A DNA stretch of 64,000 nucleotides from the NCBI RefSeq assembly GCF_005795905.1, contig NZ_VAWE01000001.1, positions 4,446,001 to 4,510,000 of the forward strand, in the 5' to 3' direction. The translations under genes were made by a program, and so were the position numbers. A model generated the notes under the pieces. The model saw only the letters and a list, made by a program, of their open reading frames with translations, did not search any database and was not told the origin of the DNA. Origin of the DNA: Streptomyces marianii (lineage in GTDB: Bacteria > Actinomycetota > Actinomycetes > Streptomycetales > Streptomycetaceae). Of the stretch, positions 24,398 to 32,748 are shown piece by piece; within the stretch, counting starts at the first letter, position 1, and every line of letters begins with the position of its first letter.

Positions 24398-27300
24398 TTA
24401 CAACTCGCCGTAGATGGTCAAGGGCTCTTCGATATCGCGGAGAGATCGCGGCACAGACGGGTGCAGCAGGTCGGGGAGGCGCTTGCCGGCTTCCGCTCGA
24501 AACGGAAGCGTGGCCAGCTGATCGTCGACCCAGACGTCGATGGCCTCACGGTGCATCCGGTGGTAGACACTCGTGTCGTCGATGCCGAATCCGTGACGAA
24601 GCAGGGAAACGAGCAGCGCGCGGTCCAACACTCCATCCCGCACGGCGTCGCGGAAGGCGGTGGAGTCGGCGAGAGAACGGCGTCGGCGGCCCCCTGTGAT
24701 CCACTCGCGGTCGAGGACCTGGAGGAACCACGCCATCAATCCTCCCGGCAGGACCCGTTTGAGCACGGGCACCGATTCCCGGTTCACGGGCACCTTGTGG
24801 ACCAAGCGGTCCAGGTAGCGGATCCACTCCGGGTAGTAGCGGAAGACACTCGCGTCGCGGTCTCGGCTGGGGTTGATCACGTTCACGACCAGCCCGGGAA
24901 AGCGACGCCCTACGCGGGCGGACGCCTGGATGATCTCGGATGCCTGGGTCGGTGTTCCCATGACAGCCATGACGCCAAGGCGGGCGACATCAAATCCGTG
25001 CCCGATGGCCTTGGTGGCGGCGATCAGCCTGACCCGCTCCGATTTGTGGGCCGGAGGATTCCGCAGGCGGGCGACGGCTGAGCGGATGACGTCAGGGCTG
25101 GTGTCGCCGTTGATGATCGCCAGGTTGTCCTCGCTCTCCAGCAGCTCCCGTACAGCGGGGTCCCGGACGAAGCTGGTCAGGTCCTCGTTGCGCAGGCAGT
25201 AAGTGACCAGGACCTCGAAGAGATCCTCACCCGCGCGTCGCGCCTCCTCGACGATCTCCGCATCGGTCGCGTCGAGGCCCGCTTCGGCGACGACGCTCTT
25301 AGGGTCGTCGCACAGGTCACGCACCCATTGATCGTGAACCACCGCGACCTCTCGGGTGGCGGTCACCATGGTGCTCGCCCGGGAGCGCACGCCGAGGTAC
25401 CGGCGCAGGGGGTCGCCCTTACGGGTAGTCGACCAGAACGTCTCCCCCGCCTCCCGGCCATTGACGGGGAAGCGCCGAGCCTCGCGGTCGTAGAGGTGGC
25501 GCACCTGGTTCTGGTAGCCCTCGATGGTCGCGGTGGCGCCGACGATCTGGAAGGGATCGTTCTTGAGGTGCTCGCTGATCTTCTGCAGTAGCGACTCGTA
25601 CATGCCGTCCAGCGCGCCGAGACTCTCGTCGAGCAGGTGCAGTTCGTCGGCGATCTCAAGCCGCACATGTCCGAAGCCCTTGGGCACCGGGCGCCGGTCT
25701 TCCTTGCATCCGAAGACGGGGCACCAGGTGGGGCTGGCGGAGTAGCCGTGCTTGGGGCACAGGGAGTGCGGGCGGCCGAGCAGGATCTGGAAGGCCTGGT
25801 TCTGGCCGAGTTGTGCGAGCTTGTCGACCGTTCCGACGAGTACAGATGGTGCCCGCCGATAGATGTCGTCGTCCACACCCCAGATAGGGAGCACGCCGGC
25901 CAGTTCGCAGGCGGAGTTCTGACAGATGTGGCGCATGGTGTGGGTCGGGTCGTCCCATTTGACGGAGAGGCCCTGCCCACAGAGTGGGCAGTTGTCCAAG
26001 ACCCTGCACGCTTCGGCGGTTGCGGGGTCGGAGGGGTCCGGTCCGTTGTAGTAGTTGCTGCCGTCAGGCTTTCGGAGCCGGTTCGGAGTGTTCCCGCCGC
26101 CGACGAAGTACCCGATTCCGAAGGCCGCCGTATGGGCGATGCGGGGATCCTGTCGCCGCAGGACCTCCGCGTTCATGACCATCTTCGCGAATCGCTCGGT
26201 CTGCTGGAGGGCCAGCAGTCGCAGGGGGAAGCGCGCCCATACCTGAGTGCCTCGAGTGACGCCGGTGTACCGGCCGTAGAAGAGCGTGGCGAGCATGAGG
26301 CCGAGATAAGCCTCGGACTTACCGCCGCCCGTCTGGAACCAGACGATGTTGACCGCGGGGTGTCGCTTGGGGTCGACCATGCCGGGCAGGCACCCAACGA
26401 TCCAGGCGACCTGGAACGGGTGCCAACTGACGTAGTCGTCCGCAGCGGCCTGGACCACCTTGTTCGCCGCTACGAAGGCGTCCCGCACGTTCGGGTCCGT
26501 GTGCAGAAGATCCAAGCCGGCGCGCACCCATGCCGCCTCCGCGCGCGCGGCCGTCGCGTCCTTCTCGGCCTCCGCGCGCGCCTTGTCGTTCCATCCGCGT
26601 TCCGCGTGAAGTGCGTCCAGGGCCGTTGTCCCCCACTTGTCGTCCACCCAGACGTCCAAAAGGTCTACGAGTGTGGAGACGGTGCCGACCGGGTCGGCGA
26701 TCAAGGAGGCGAAGGAAGTGGCGATCGGGACCTGTCGGCCGACGGCGTCGGAGGATTCCCTTCGGGGATACCCGCGCCAAGTCGGTTCCGTGGCGGCGAA
26801 CTCGGTCCGGAGGGTGGTTTGTCCGTCGGCTTCCTTGTGTGAGACGGGCGAGGCGTGCCCGAACGCGGGCACAGACCGCTCATACCGATGCGACTGCGCG
26901 ACCTGCTCCAGCTCGTACGGCTCGACGGGCACATCGAGCGTCGCCGTCAGGACGACCTGGTATAGGCGGGTGTCGAGGTACGCCTCCTCATAGGGGCGAA
27001 CCCCATCGATCAACTGGTCCTGGGGCGCTGGCGTGGTGTTCACCACCGCGATGAAGACCTCGAAGAGCCCGTCGACCGGAGTGATCTCGATCTCGACGGC
27101 GGCACGATGTTCGGGCGGCAGCACATGTGTCGCCGGGACCAGGTTGCGGGCACCGTACGCGGCCCACGTCTGCTCATCGGCCAAGTCATGTTCGAGCGGG
27201 AGGGAGCCGTTCGCCGGGGCGCCTAGGCGATGACGGAAGAGCTGGTGCTCGTGGCGGACCGCGGCGGAGCGGAGTGCTGTGGCGATCTCGCCCTCCCCCA

Positions 27301-27892
27301 CACGCATCGATAGGGCTCCTGCGGGAGGCAGACGGACGGAGATCCGCACAGGATCCATCGCGGCCTTCGTCCAGATCTGCGCGAGTGGGTACTTCGTCCT
27401 CCCACCGGTTCCCGAGGCCACCGCACGAGCATGAGGTGAGCCGCCAGCCGTGGGCCAGGTGGACGCCCGAACGGTCGTACCCGCCCGTGCCGCCCCGCCA
27501 CGCGTGTCGGAAGGAGGCGCGTCGCGTGGGGTGAGCGCGGTGTCGCGCTGCTCCTCCGCAGTCGGATGGAGTGCCAGGAACGTTGACGCCGCGACTTCGA
27601 CGGTGAGGGCTGTTGGCAGCGTTCGGATGCGGAAGGAGAAACCCTGGGCGGGTGGAGTGATCTGAAGCCCGCGGAAGCCGGCGTTGGTCTCGTTGACCAA
27701 CTTCGTCTCGCTGGCGAGCATGCCAAGCCACAAGTGCTTCTGCGGCTGGTCAAGAAGTCGAGTTCCAGAGGGAATGAACGTACCGGCCGCTCGACTGACG
27801 ATGCGACGCGAGAGGCAGCCCAGAAGAGCGTCATATCTCTGGGCGGGGGTTTCAGCCATCGCGATGGCACGGCCATGATGAAACACGGACAT
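24398..27892 (-). CDS. drmA: DrmA, DISARM helicase
   Basis: This 1164-residue SF2-type helicase starts at MSVFHHGRAIAMAE. Walker A is FQTGGGKSEAYLG (about 519-531) and the DExH box is ADELHLLD (about 748-755). The C-terminal helicase motif QASARVGRRFPG supplies the arginine finger. Cys pairs between the two ATPase motifs (NCPLCGQ, CQNSAC, CPVFGC) form a zinc insertion. The 500-residue N-terminal region has no motif I can name. The order drmA-drmB-drmC and the large size are characteristic of DISARM. No drmD or drmE is seen next to it; the nearest methyltransferase is at 17520. Confidence 0.87.
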   Translation of the reverse strand: MSVFHHGRAIAMAETPAQRYDALLGCLSRRIVSRAAGTFIPSGTRLLDQPQKHLWLGMLASETKLVNETNAGFRGLQITPPAQGFSFRIRTLPTALTVEVAASTFLALHPTAEEQRDTALTPRDAPPSDTRGGAARAGTTVRASTWPTAGGSPHARAVASGTGGRTKYPLAQIWTKAAMDPVRISVRLPPAGALSMRVGEGEIATALRSAAVRHEHQLFRHRLGAPANGSLPLEHDLADEQTWAAYGARNLVPATHVLPPEHRAAVEIEITPVDGLFEVFIAVVNTTPAPQDQLIDGVRPYEEAYLDTRLYQVVLTATLDVPVEPYELEQVAQSHRYERSVPAFGHASPVSHKEADGQTTLRTEFAATEPTWRGYPRRESSDAVGRQVPIATSFASLIADPVGTVSTLVDLLDVWVDDKWGTTALDALHAERGWNDKARAEAEKDATAARAEAAWVRAGLDLLHTDPNVRDAFVAANKVVQAAADDYVSWHPFQVAWIVGCLPGMVDPKRHPAVNIVWFQTGGGKSEAYLGLMLATLFYGRYTGVTRGTQVWARFPLRLLALQQTERFAKMVMNAEVLRRQDPRIAHTAAFGIGYFVGGGNTPNRLRKPDGSNYYNGPDPSDPATAEACRVLDNCPLCGQGLSVKWDDPTHTMRHICQNSACELAGVLPIWGVDDDIYRRAPSVLVGTVDKLAQLGQNQAFQILLGRPHSLCPKHGYSASPTWCPVFGCKEDRRPVPKGFGHVRLEIADELHLLDESLGALDGMYESLLQKISEHLKNDPFQIVGATATIEGYQNQVRHLYDREARRFPVNGREAGETFWSTTRKGDPLRRYLGVRSRASTMVTATREVAVVHDQWVRDLCDDPKSVVAEAGLDATDAEIVEEARRAGEDLFEVLVTYCLRNEDLTSFVRDPAVRELLESEDNLAIINGDTSPDVIRSAVARLRNPPAHKSERVRLIAATKAIGHGFDVARLGVMAVMGTPTQASEIIQASARVGRRFPGLVVNVINPSRDRDASVFRYYPEWIRYLDRLVHKVPVNRESVPVLKRVLPGGLMAWFLQVLDREWITGGRRRRSLADSTAFRDAVRDGVLDRALLVSLLRHGFGIDDTSVYHRMHREAIDVWVDDQLATLPFRAEAGKRLPDLLHPSVPRSLRDIEEPLTIYGEL

Positions 27893-28524
27893 GGCAAAGC
27901 TCCTGTGTCAAGGGACGTGGGCAGGAAGCCATGGGCACGTCCGGGTGACCCCTCGCGTGACCTGCATGTGGTGTGAGATAGGAGAGCTACGTGCGTACTG
28001 CGCTTCTGGCCGCACAGCGTAGCAAGAGCGAAAGTGCCCGCGTACGCCGATCAATCCAACTCGGCTTTTGTAGTGGATATTTGACGATCCAACAGCCACG
28101 CTCCGCGCCGGGTCGTCAGATGTCCGCCCAATCTGAGTGCCGCGACGATGCAAACGGTGCGACTCGTTCCGCATGCGCGGTGACGGTGTCTGGCAGGTCC
28201 GGCCCCCAGACTGACGTCGATCGCTTAGTCCCCGGGCGGGCGCCCACTTCCACATGATCGACAGGGACACTCACATGGTCGGATGTCTACTCCAGGCGAC
28301 CGCAGCGGCTGCGGAAAGGCCCGACCAACTGGAAGCGGGGAGCGTAACCACGCGCGGGAACAGGTCCGAGCCCGTGTTGAGCACGCCTCGCCCGCATGAA
28401 GACCTGGAAGGATCTCCGGGAGACGGTGTCCACGACGTCATGCGCGGTATCGCCCGACTGCACAACCTCGTTCTAGGTGGTTGAAGGCGCGGTCCGCCGC
28501 CTGACCAGTTCAGATGTGCCTGAA
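27893..28524. other. Non-coding stretch upstream of drmA
   Basis: It presumably holds the drmA promoter. An open frame at 28254-28484 (76 codons) has no recognisable product and is not called. No tRNA or strong hairpin was found. Confidence 0.4.
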
Positions 28525-28546
28525 ATGCGGGAGCATTGCGGGAGCG
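28525..28546. repeat. 11-bp tandem repeat, right arm of element 1
   Basis: ATGCGGGAGCA and TTGCGGGAGCG are head to tail, about 125 bp before att2. They share TGCGGGAGC with the pair at 600-621. Confidence 0.6.
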
Positions 28547-28671
28547 GACGCCCCTGGATGGGGTGCTCGTGGACTCCCTGATGCTGTCCGAGCTGGACGG
28601 GGCGTAGTCCCTGACCTGCACGGGAGCCCGCGAGCTGGATCATGACTCGCCCAGTTGGTGGAACACCGTTC

Positions 28672-28717
28672 GACTTTTAATCCGTTGGTTGTGGGTTCGA
28701 GTCCCACACGGCCTACC
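28672..28717 (+). repeat. att2: junction of elements 1 and 2
   Basis: This is an exact 46-bp copy of the 3' tRNA-Lys segment 465-510. The 5' half of a tRNA is absent (the preceding bases do not fold), so this is an attachment site and not a tRNA gene. Confidence 0.93.
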
Positions 28718-28808
28718 ACCCGCGTCACCCTCGGAACCCTCGTTGACCTGCGTCAACGGGGGTTCTTCTGCTTCCGGGGCATGCTCGGCAGTGGAATCCG
28801 TCGGCGAG

Positions 28809-28830
28809 GTGGTCACCGAGTGGTCACACT
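28809..28830. repeat. 11-bp tandem repeat, left arm of element 2
   Basis: GTGGTCACCGA and GTGGTCACACT stand head to tail about 90 bp inside att2, the same distance as the repeat beside att1. Confidence 0.5.
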
Positions 28831-30092
28831 CGTCGTCGGCAGGCGCAGGCTGGGCGGTCTGCCTGGCGCGCGGAACGAGGGCCGAGGCGCGGTCCGCAGC
28901 GTCCCGCCCGACGCCTCCCAGCAGATGCGAGTAGGTGTCCGACGTGATCGTGATCGTGGAGTGGCCGAGTCGCTTGGACACGATCGCCATGTCCACGCTG
29001 GCCGCGACCATGAGGGATGCCTGACCGTGGCGCAGGTCGTGCAGCCGCACCCGGCGCAGGCCCGCAGCTCGACCAGGGCGACGAATAGCTTCGTGACGTC
29101 GTCCGGGCGCAGCGGGTTCCCGTCCTCGCGAGCGAACAGCAGCCCGTGAGCCTGGTAAGCCACGCCCCAGGCCCTGCGCTCGTCGTCCTGGCGCAGCTTG
29201 TGCGAGAGCAGCGCGCCCACGTTGACCTCGTCCAGGTCGATGACGCGGTCCTCGCCGGACGCGGTCTTGGGCTTGCCGAACGACATCCCGAGGTGGCCGG
29301 CCTCGCAGTATGGGCACGCCGCGGGGGCCTGCTTGTTCTTCTTCCGCCCCGACTCCTGCACGACCTGCTGCCGTACGACGATGACCCGCCGGGCGAGGTC
29401 GACGTCATCCCAGCGCAGGCCGACCGCCTCGCCCCGGCGCAGGCCCGTACCGGCGATGACCTCGAAGAGGGCGCCGAGCCGGTGCGTGCCGATGGAGTCG
29501 AGGAACTGGCCCAGCTCCTCGGGCTCCCACGGCTTCACCTTGGGCCGCTGCGCCGTCGGGAGGTCGACGTCCTTGGCCGCGTTGAAGGTGACCAGGCGCC
29601 GCCGTACGGCCGTTGAGAGCGCGCTGCGCAGCGTCGCGTGGATGCGGCGGGTCGTGGCTGCCTTCCGCTTCCCGTTGTCGAGTGTGGTCAGCAGTTGGTC
29701 GACGTGCTGCGGGCGCAGGTCCCGCAAGCGCAGGCGGCCGAGCTGCGGCACGAGGTACTCATCGATGTGGCTGCGGTAGGCGCGCAGGGTCGACGGGCGC
29801 AGGCCCGCACGCTCCTTCAGCTCCAGCCACGTTCCGAGCCATGTGGCAATGGTCTGACCCTCGTCGTGGGTGTAGCTGCCGTTGTTGACGCGGCCGAGCA
29901 GCTCGGCGAGCTCCTTCTCGGCGTCGTCCGCCGTGCGGAATCCGCCCTTGCGGACCTGCTTGCGCTTCCCGTCGGGGCCGAAGCCGACGTCCGCGACGTA
30001 GTACCAAGCGCCGTGGTCCTTACGGCAGTTCTTCCGCCGGCCCTTGTCGTCGTACGTGGCCGGGCACTTGCAGCGCTTGTAGGTCGAACCCG

Positions 30093-30494
30093 TCACTCTT
30101 CGCCCCCTCCTCGGACGATCTGCCCGTCCGGCGTGAGCACGGGCAGGGCCTCGGGACGGTCGAGGACACCAAGGGCCTTCAGCTCCTCGGCCCAGTCGGG
30201 CGTGAAGGCCGGCACGCGGATGCCCGCGCGCATCATGCCGTTGAGCACCTCTGCGAGCTTTCGCAAGGCGTCAAGGCGCCTCGCGTTGGCCGCCTGGTAC
30301 TCCTCGCTGTCCTCGCCGTAGCCGCGCCGCGCAAAGTTCAGCTCACGCTTCGCCTCGCGCAGGGCGTCGGCGGCAGCCTGCTCCTGTTGGTATATCTGCA
30401 ACGGGTAGGAAGCCGCTCGCCAGGCGTCGGTGACGTCGTCGTACTTGCCGATCGACCCGCCAGCCTCGGCGATACGCCCATCTGCACAGAGGAC
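30093..30494 (-). CDS. Unknown protein upstream of the element 2 integrase
   Basis: The frame ends in a GTGA overlap with int, which argues for a real gene. The start is unclear; the supported part begins about KYDDVTDAWRAASYPLQIY and continues with a charged, probably coiled helix (EQAAADALREAKRELNFARR) and a tail VLDRPEALPVLTPDGQIV. I do not recognise the family. Its place matches that of the 2159-2821 gene in element 1, though the sequences are not alike. Confidence 0.5.
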   Translation of the reverse strand, partial: VLCADGRIAEAGGSIGKYDDVTDAWRAASYPLQIYQQEQAAADALREAKRELNFARRGYGEDSEEYQAANARRLDALRKLAEVLNGMMRAGIRVPAFTPDWAEELKALGVLDRPEALPVLTPDGQIVRGGGEE

Positions 30495-30548
30495 GCCAGG
30501 CGACTCGAAGCCAGCGGCCCACTTCCACCCCCAGTGGGGGGCATCTGG

Positions 30549-30989
30549 TTGGCCTTCGGCGGCAGCGGATATCAGATCCGTAGGACTGGCGATCTTTCGA
30601 CGCGCCCGCCAGCCGTTATCGCCGCCGGCGGGGTGTTTCTGCCCGCAGAGGTCTGCCACCCCCTGTGGCTGGCTCTGCGCGCCCAACTCGCCCGGCACCG
30701 CGCGGACGGCGGACAAGTCCGGCCCGGAGTCGCCGCCGCGCTTGACGCGTTGCGCGCCGCCACCCTGGACCACCTGTCCGCGAACGGACAGCATGAACGG
30801 ACACCAGCGGACATCAGCGCACCCTCGACACGTCGCCTGGTCACCACCGAGGAACTATCCGGCCGCCTCGGGGTGACCGGGCGGCACGTCCGACGCCTGG
30901 CTGCGCAGCACGGCGTCACAGCCGCCGCACGCGGCCTGTGGCACCCGGACGACGCCGAGCACCTCGCCCGCCTACGGAAGGACCGCTGA
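30549..30989 (+). CDS. DNA-binding protein with C-terminal helix-turn-helix
   Basis: The conserved part begins near 30597 (STRPPAVIAAGGVFLPAEVC) and ends with RRLVTTEELSGRLGVTGRHV followed by RRLAAQHGVTAAARGLWHPD, an HTH of the kind found in small phage/plasmid regulators and excisionases. No good start codon precedes the conserved part; a TTG at 30549 is used here, and the original ATG may have mutated (a TCG stands where a start is expected). The stop overlaps the next ATG. Possible repressor or Xis of element 2. Confidence 0.55.
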   Translation: MAFGGSGYQIRRTGDLSTRPPAVIAAGGVFLPAEVCHPLWLALRAQLARHRADGGQVRPGVAAALDALRAATLDHLSANGQHERTPADISAPSTRRLVTTEELSGRLGVTGRHVRRLAAQHGVTAAARGLWHPDDAEHLARLRKDR

Positions 30990-31672
30990 TGGCCCCCGAG
31001 CCGATGCCCATGCAGGACCAGGACCCCGACGTCACTGCCGCCCGCGAGGCGCACGCCGAGTACCTCACGGCAGCGCAGGAAGCCCGGTCGTCGTACCGCC
31101 TCTCCGACCCCGCGAGGGCCGAGGCTGTCGATGCCGCGTACACCGCGTACCTGGAAGCCCTTCAGGGTGCGTGGGACCGGCTCCAAGCCCGTCGCCGTAA
31201 GCGTCTCGAATGGCTGGAGACCCAGGTACCCACCGGGCCCGGCATCCCCGCCTACACATCCCCGGCCGACCGCGCGGTCCTCATGGCTGCCTTCCGGGCC
31301 GCGTACGACAAGGCCACGGACACCGACCGCATGGGCCGCATCCGTCTGCTCCAGGAAGCAGAGCGGTTCGACGACGACGCCGCCCGCCGCGGCGCGCTGA
31401 CCGCGATCGTCGACTTCTCCGAGATGCACACGATCCGCGACTGGGTGAACGAGCACCTGACCACCGCCCGGTACCTCGACGAGGTGGCGAGCCTGCGCGA
31501 AGCGATCGCCGGCCGGTCGACGAGGCCGGATCACCGGCTCGCGGTGCAGGCGATGCGCCCTGTACGCGCCCCGGACGAAGTCCGGCAGCCGCCGCAGCTC
31601 CAGCGCCTGCGGGAAGCGGCAGAGGCGCAGCGCCAGGCCCTGTCGCAGTCACGCGCGCGTTCCCGCTTCTGA
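30989..31672 (+). CDS. Unknown helical protein of element 2
   Basis: This 227-residue protein starts in a TGATG overlap with the HTH gene. It is Ala/Arg-rich and strongly helical (AAREAHAEYLTAAQEARSSY, RAVLMAAFRAAYDKATDTDR) with a likely coiled-coil C-terminus. No signal peptide or enzyme motif is seen. I recall similar proteins downstream of small HTH genes in Streptomyces elements; function unknown. Confidence 0.6.
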   Translation: MAPEPMPMQDQDPDVTAAREAHAEYLTAAQEARSSYRLSDPARAEAVDAAYTAYLEALQGAWDRLQARRRKRLEWLETQVPTGPGIPAYTSPADRAVLMAAFRAAYDKATDTDRMGRIRLLQEAERFDDDAARRGALTAIVDFSEMHTIRDWVNEHLTTARYLDEVASLREAIAGRSTRPDHRLAVQAMRPVRAPDEVRQPPQLQRLREAAEAQRQALSQSRARSRF

Positions 31673-31813
31673 CCCTCGGTCTGTTGACTGAGGAGGAGAA
31701 GACCGCAGCGGCCGGCCCCTCGCTGGAGAGACTGCGCGGCAGACACAGCAGCGCCCGGCGCCCTCCCGAGGGTCCGGGCGCAGTGCTGTGCGCCGTGGCT
31801 CTACTGTCCGGCC

Positions 31814-32167
31814 ATGAGCGACAGACCCGCACGGACCACCCTGATAGCTGGCCTCGCTGGGGGCCTGTTGGGATCGGCCCTCACTATGCCGGTGCCTTCT
31901 TCCTGCTCCCCGCAGACGGCGAGCGCGGCCCGGCAGGACCCCGCGGAGAAGTAGGACCCGCCGGGCCCCCCTGGAGTGGCTGCACAGACGCTCACAGAGG
32001 ACGACGTACGCGCTCTCGTCCCCGACCTGGGCGGGACATACGTCATACAGGGCTCGCTCCGATGCCCGCAGGGCAGTCTGCCCAGCCGCACACTGAAGAT
32101 CCCCGATGGAGAATTCACCATTGGAGAGACATTGACGCTGTGCTACTACCGTCCGACCTGGCCGTGA
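31814..32167 (+). pseudogene. Small secreted collagen-like protein gene broken by an amber codon
   Basis: An ATG at 31814 opens a signal-peptide-like start (TLIAGLAGGLLGSALTMPV). The frame meets TAG at 31952 (codon 47), then continues in the same frame as DPPGPPGVAAQTLTEDDVRA and YVIQGSLRCPQGSL to the stop at 32167. A Gly-X-Y stretch, GERGPAGPRGEVGPAGPP, is legible in the neighbouring frame just before this point, so one or two indels plus the stop seem to have damaged a short collagen-like gene. The downstream half could still start at GTG 31976. Confidence 0.55.
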
Positions 32168-32199
32168 GACTCCTGAGGACACAGCCTCGCTGACGGGCC

Positions 32200-32748
32200 T
32201 CAGCGCAGGTCCAGCACCATCGCGTCGTACACAGGGGCCTCCTCCCACGGATGGGACTGTCCTACCTGCCGGTACCCCCACGACGCGTACGCCGATTGCG
32301 CCGGCGCCGCCTCCGGCTCCGGCCGCATCGTCAGCGTCACCCGCTCCACCGCCAGACCATCGAGAAGCCGCTCATGCAGCCCGGCCGCGATGCCTCGACG
32401 GCGCCAAGGCTTGCGAACAGCCAGCTCGATGATGACGAACGTCCGCTCCCCACTCTCGCGCGTGAACTCGTCCGGCATCGGCTCCAGCAGGTTGTCCCAC
32501 CACCCCGTGTCCTCGGGCAGGCGGTAGCCGAAGGTGAACCCGACCACCTCGCCGCCGTCACGGGCGAGCACCAGGCGGAAGCCAGGGCGCTGCGTCTGGA
32601 GCTGGTAGCGGTCGATGAACTCGGCGACGTCCCGCGGGCCCTCGCAGTACGGAGGCTCGACGTACACCTCCTCATACGTGGGGAGGAACGCGTCGAGCTG
32701 CTCGGCCGCCTCCGGCCCCTCGTACCGCTCGTACGTCACCTCGGCCAT
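32200..32748 (-). CDS. GNAT-family acetyltransferase
   Basis: This 182-residue protein has the GNAT acetyl-CoA fold: FVIIELAVRKPWRRRGIAAG gives strand 4 and the RxxGxA pyrophosphate loop, followed by HERLLDG and ASWGYRQVGQ near the C-terminus. The substrate is unknown. Its start overlaps the stop of the upstream regulator gene (ATGA), so the two are coupled. Confidence 0.82.
   Translation of the reverse strand: MAEVTYERYEGPEAAEQLDAFLPTYEEVYVEPPYCEGPRDVAEFIDRYQLQTQRPGFRLVLARDGGEVVGFTFGYRLPEDTGWWDNLLEPMPDEFTRESGERTFVIIELAVRKPWRRRGIAAGLHERLLDGLAVERVTLTMRPEPEAAPAQSAYASWGYRQVGQSHPWEEAPVYDAMVLDLR

Larger units (their letters stand above)
28640..30096 (-). pseudogene. int: Frameshifted tyrosine integrase of element 2
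   Basis: The gene starts at a GTG (30096) coupled to the preceding stop. The N-terminus is Cys-rich (RCKCPATYDDKGRRKNCRKD). Box I reads GTGLRRGEAVGLRW. Around 29068-29074 the frame is lost: VTKLFVALVE continues only in the next frame as AGLRRVRLHDLRHGQASL and RLGHSTITITSDTYSHLL, which hold box II (HDLR), the later His and the catalytic Tyr. A single missing base explains it. Unless this is a sequencing error the integrase is dead and element 2 cannot excise by itself. The shifted frame runs on through att2 to 28640. Confidence 0.85.

Noticed and set aside
22866..24413. Frame of 515 codons on the plus strand
   Set aside because: Antisense to drmB; drmB has the Cys clusters of a DUF1998 protein.
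25637..26842. Frame of 401 codons on the plus strand
   Set aside because: Antisense to the drmA helicase with Walker motifs.
28254..28484. 76-codon frame between drmA and att2
   Set aside because: No ribosome site, no recognisable product, and atypical composition.
28672..28717. Second and third tRNA-Lys genes at the att copies
   Set aside because: Only the 3' half is present at 28672 and 39166; no acceptor or D arm can be folded upstream.
31210..32193. Frame of 327 codons with Gly-X-Y repeats
   Set aside because: Most of it overlaps the 30989-31672 gene in another frame. Only the short Gly-X-Y part is informative, and it is treated as part of the damaged gene at 31814.
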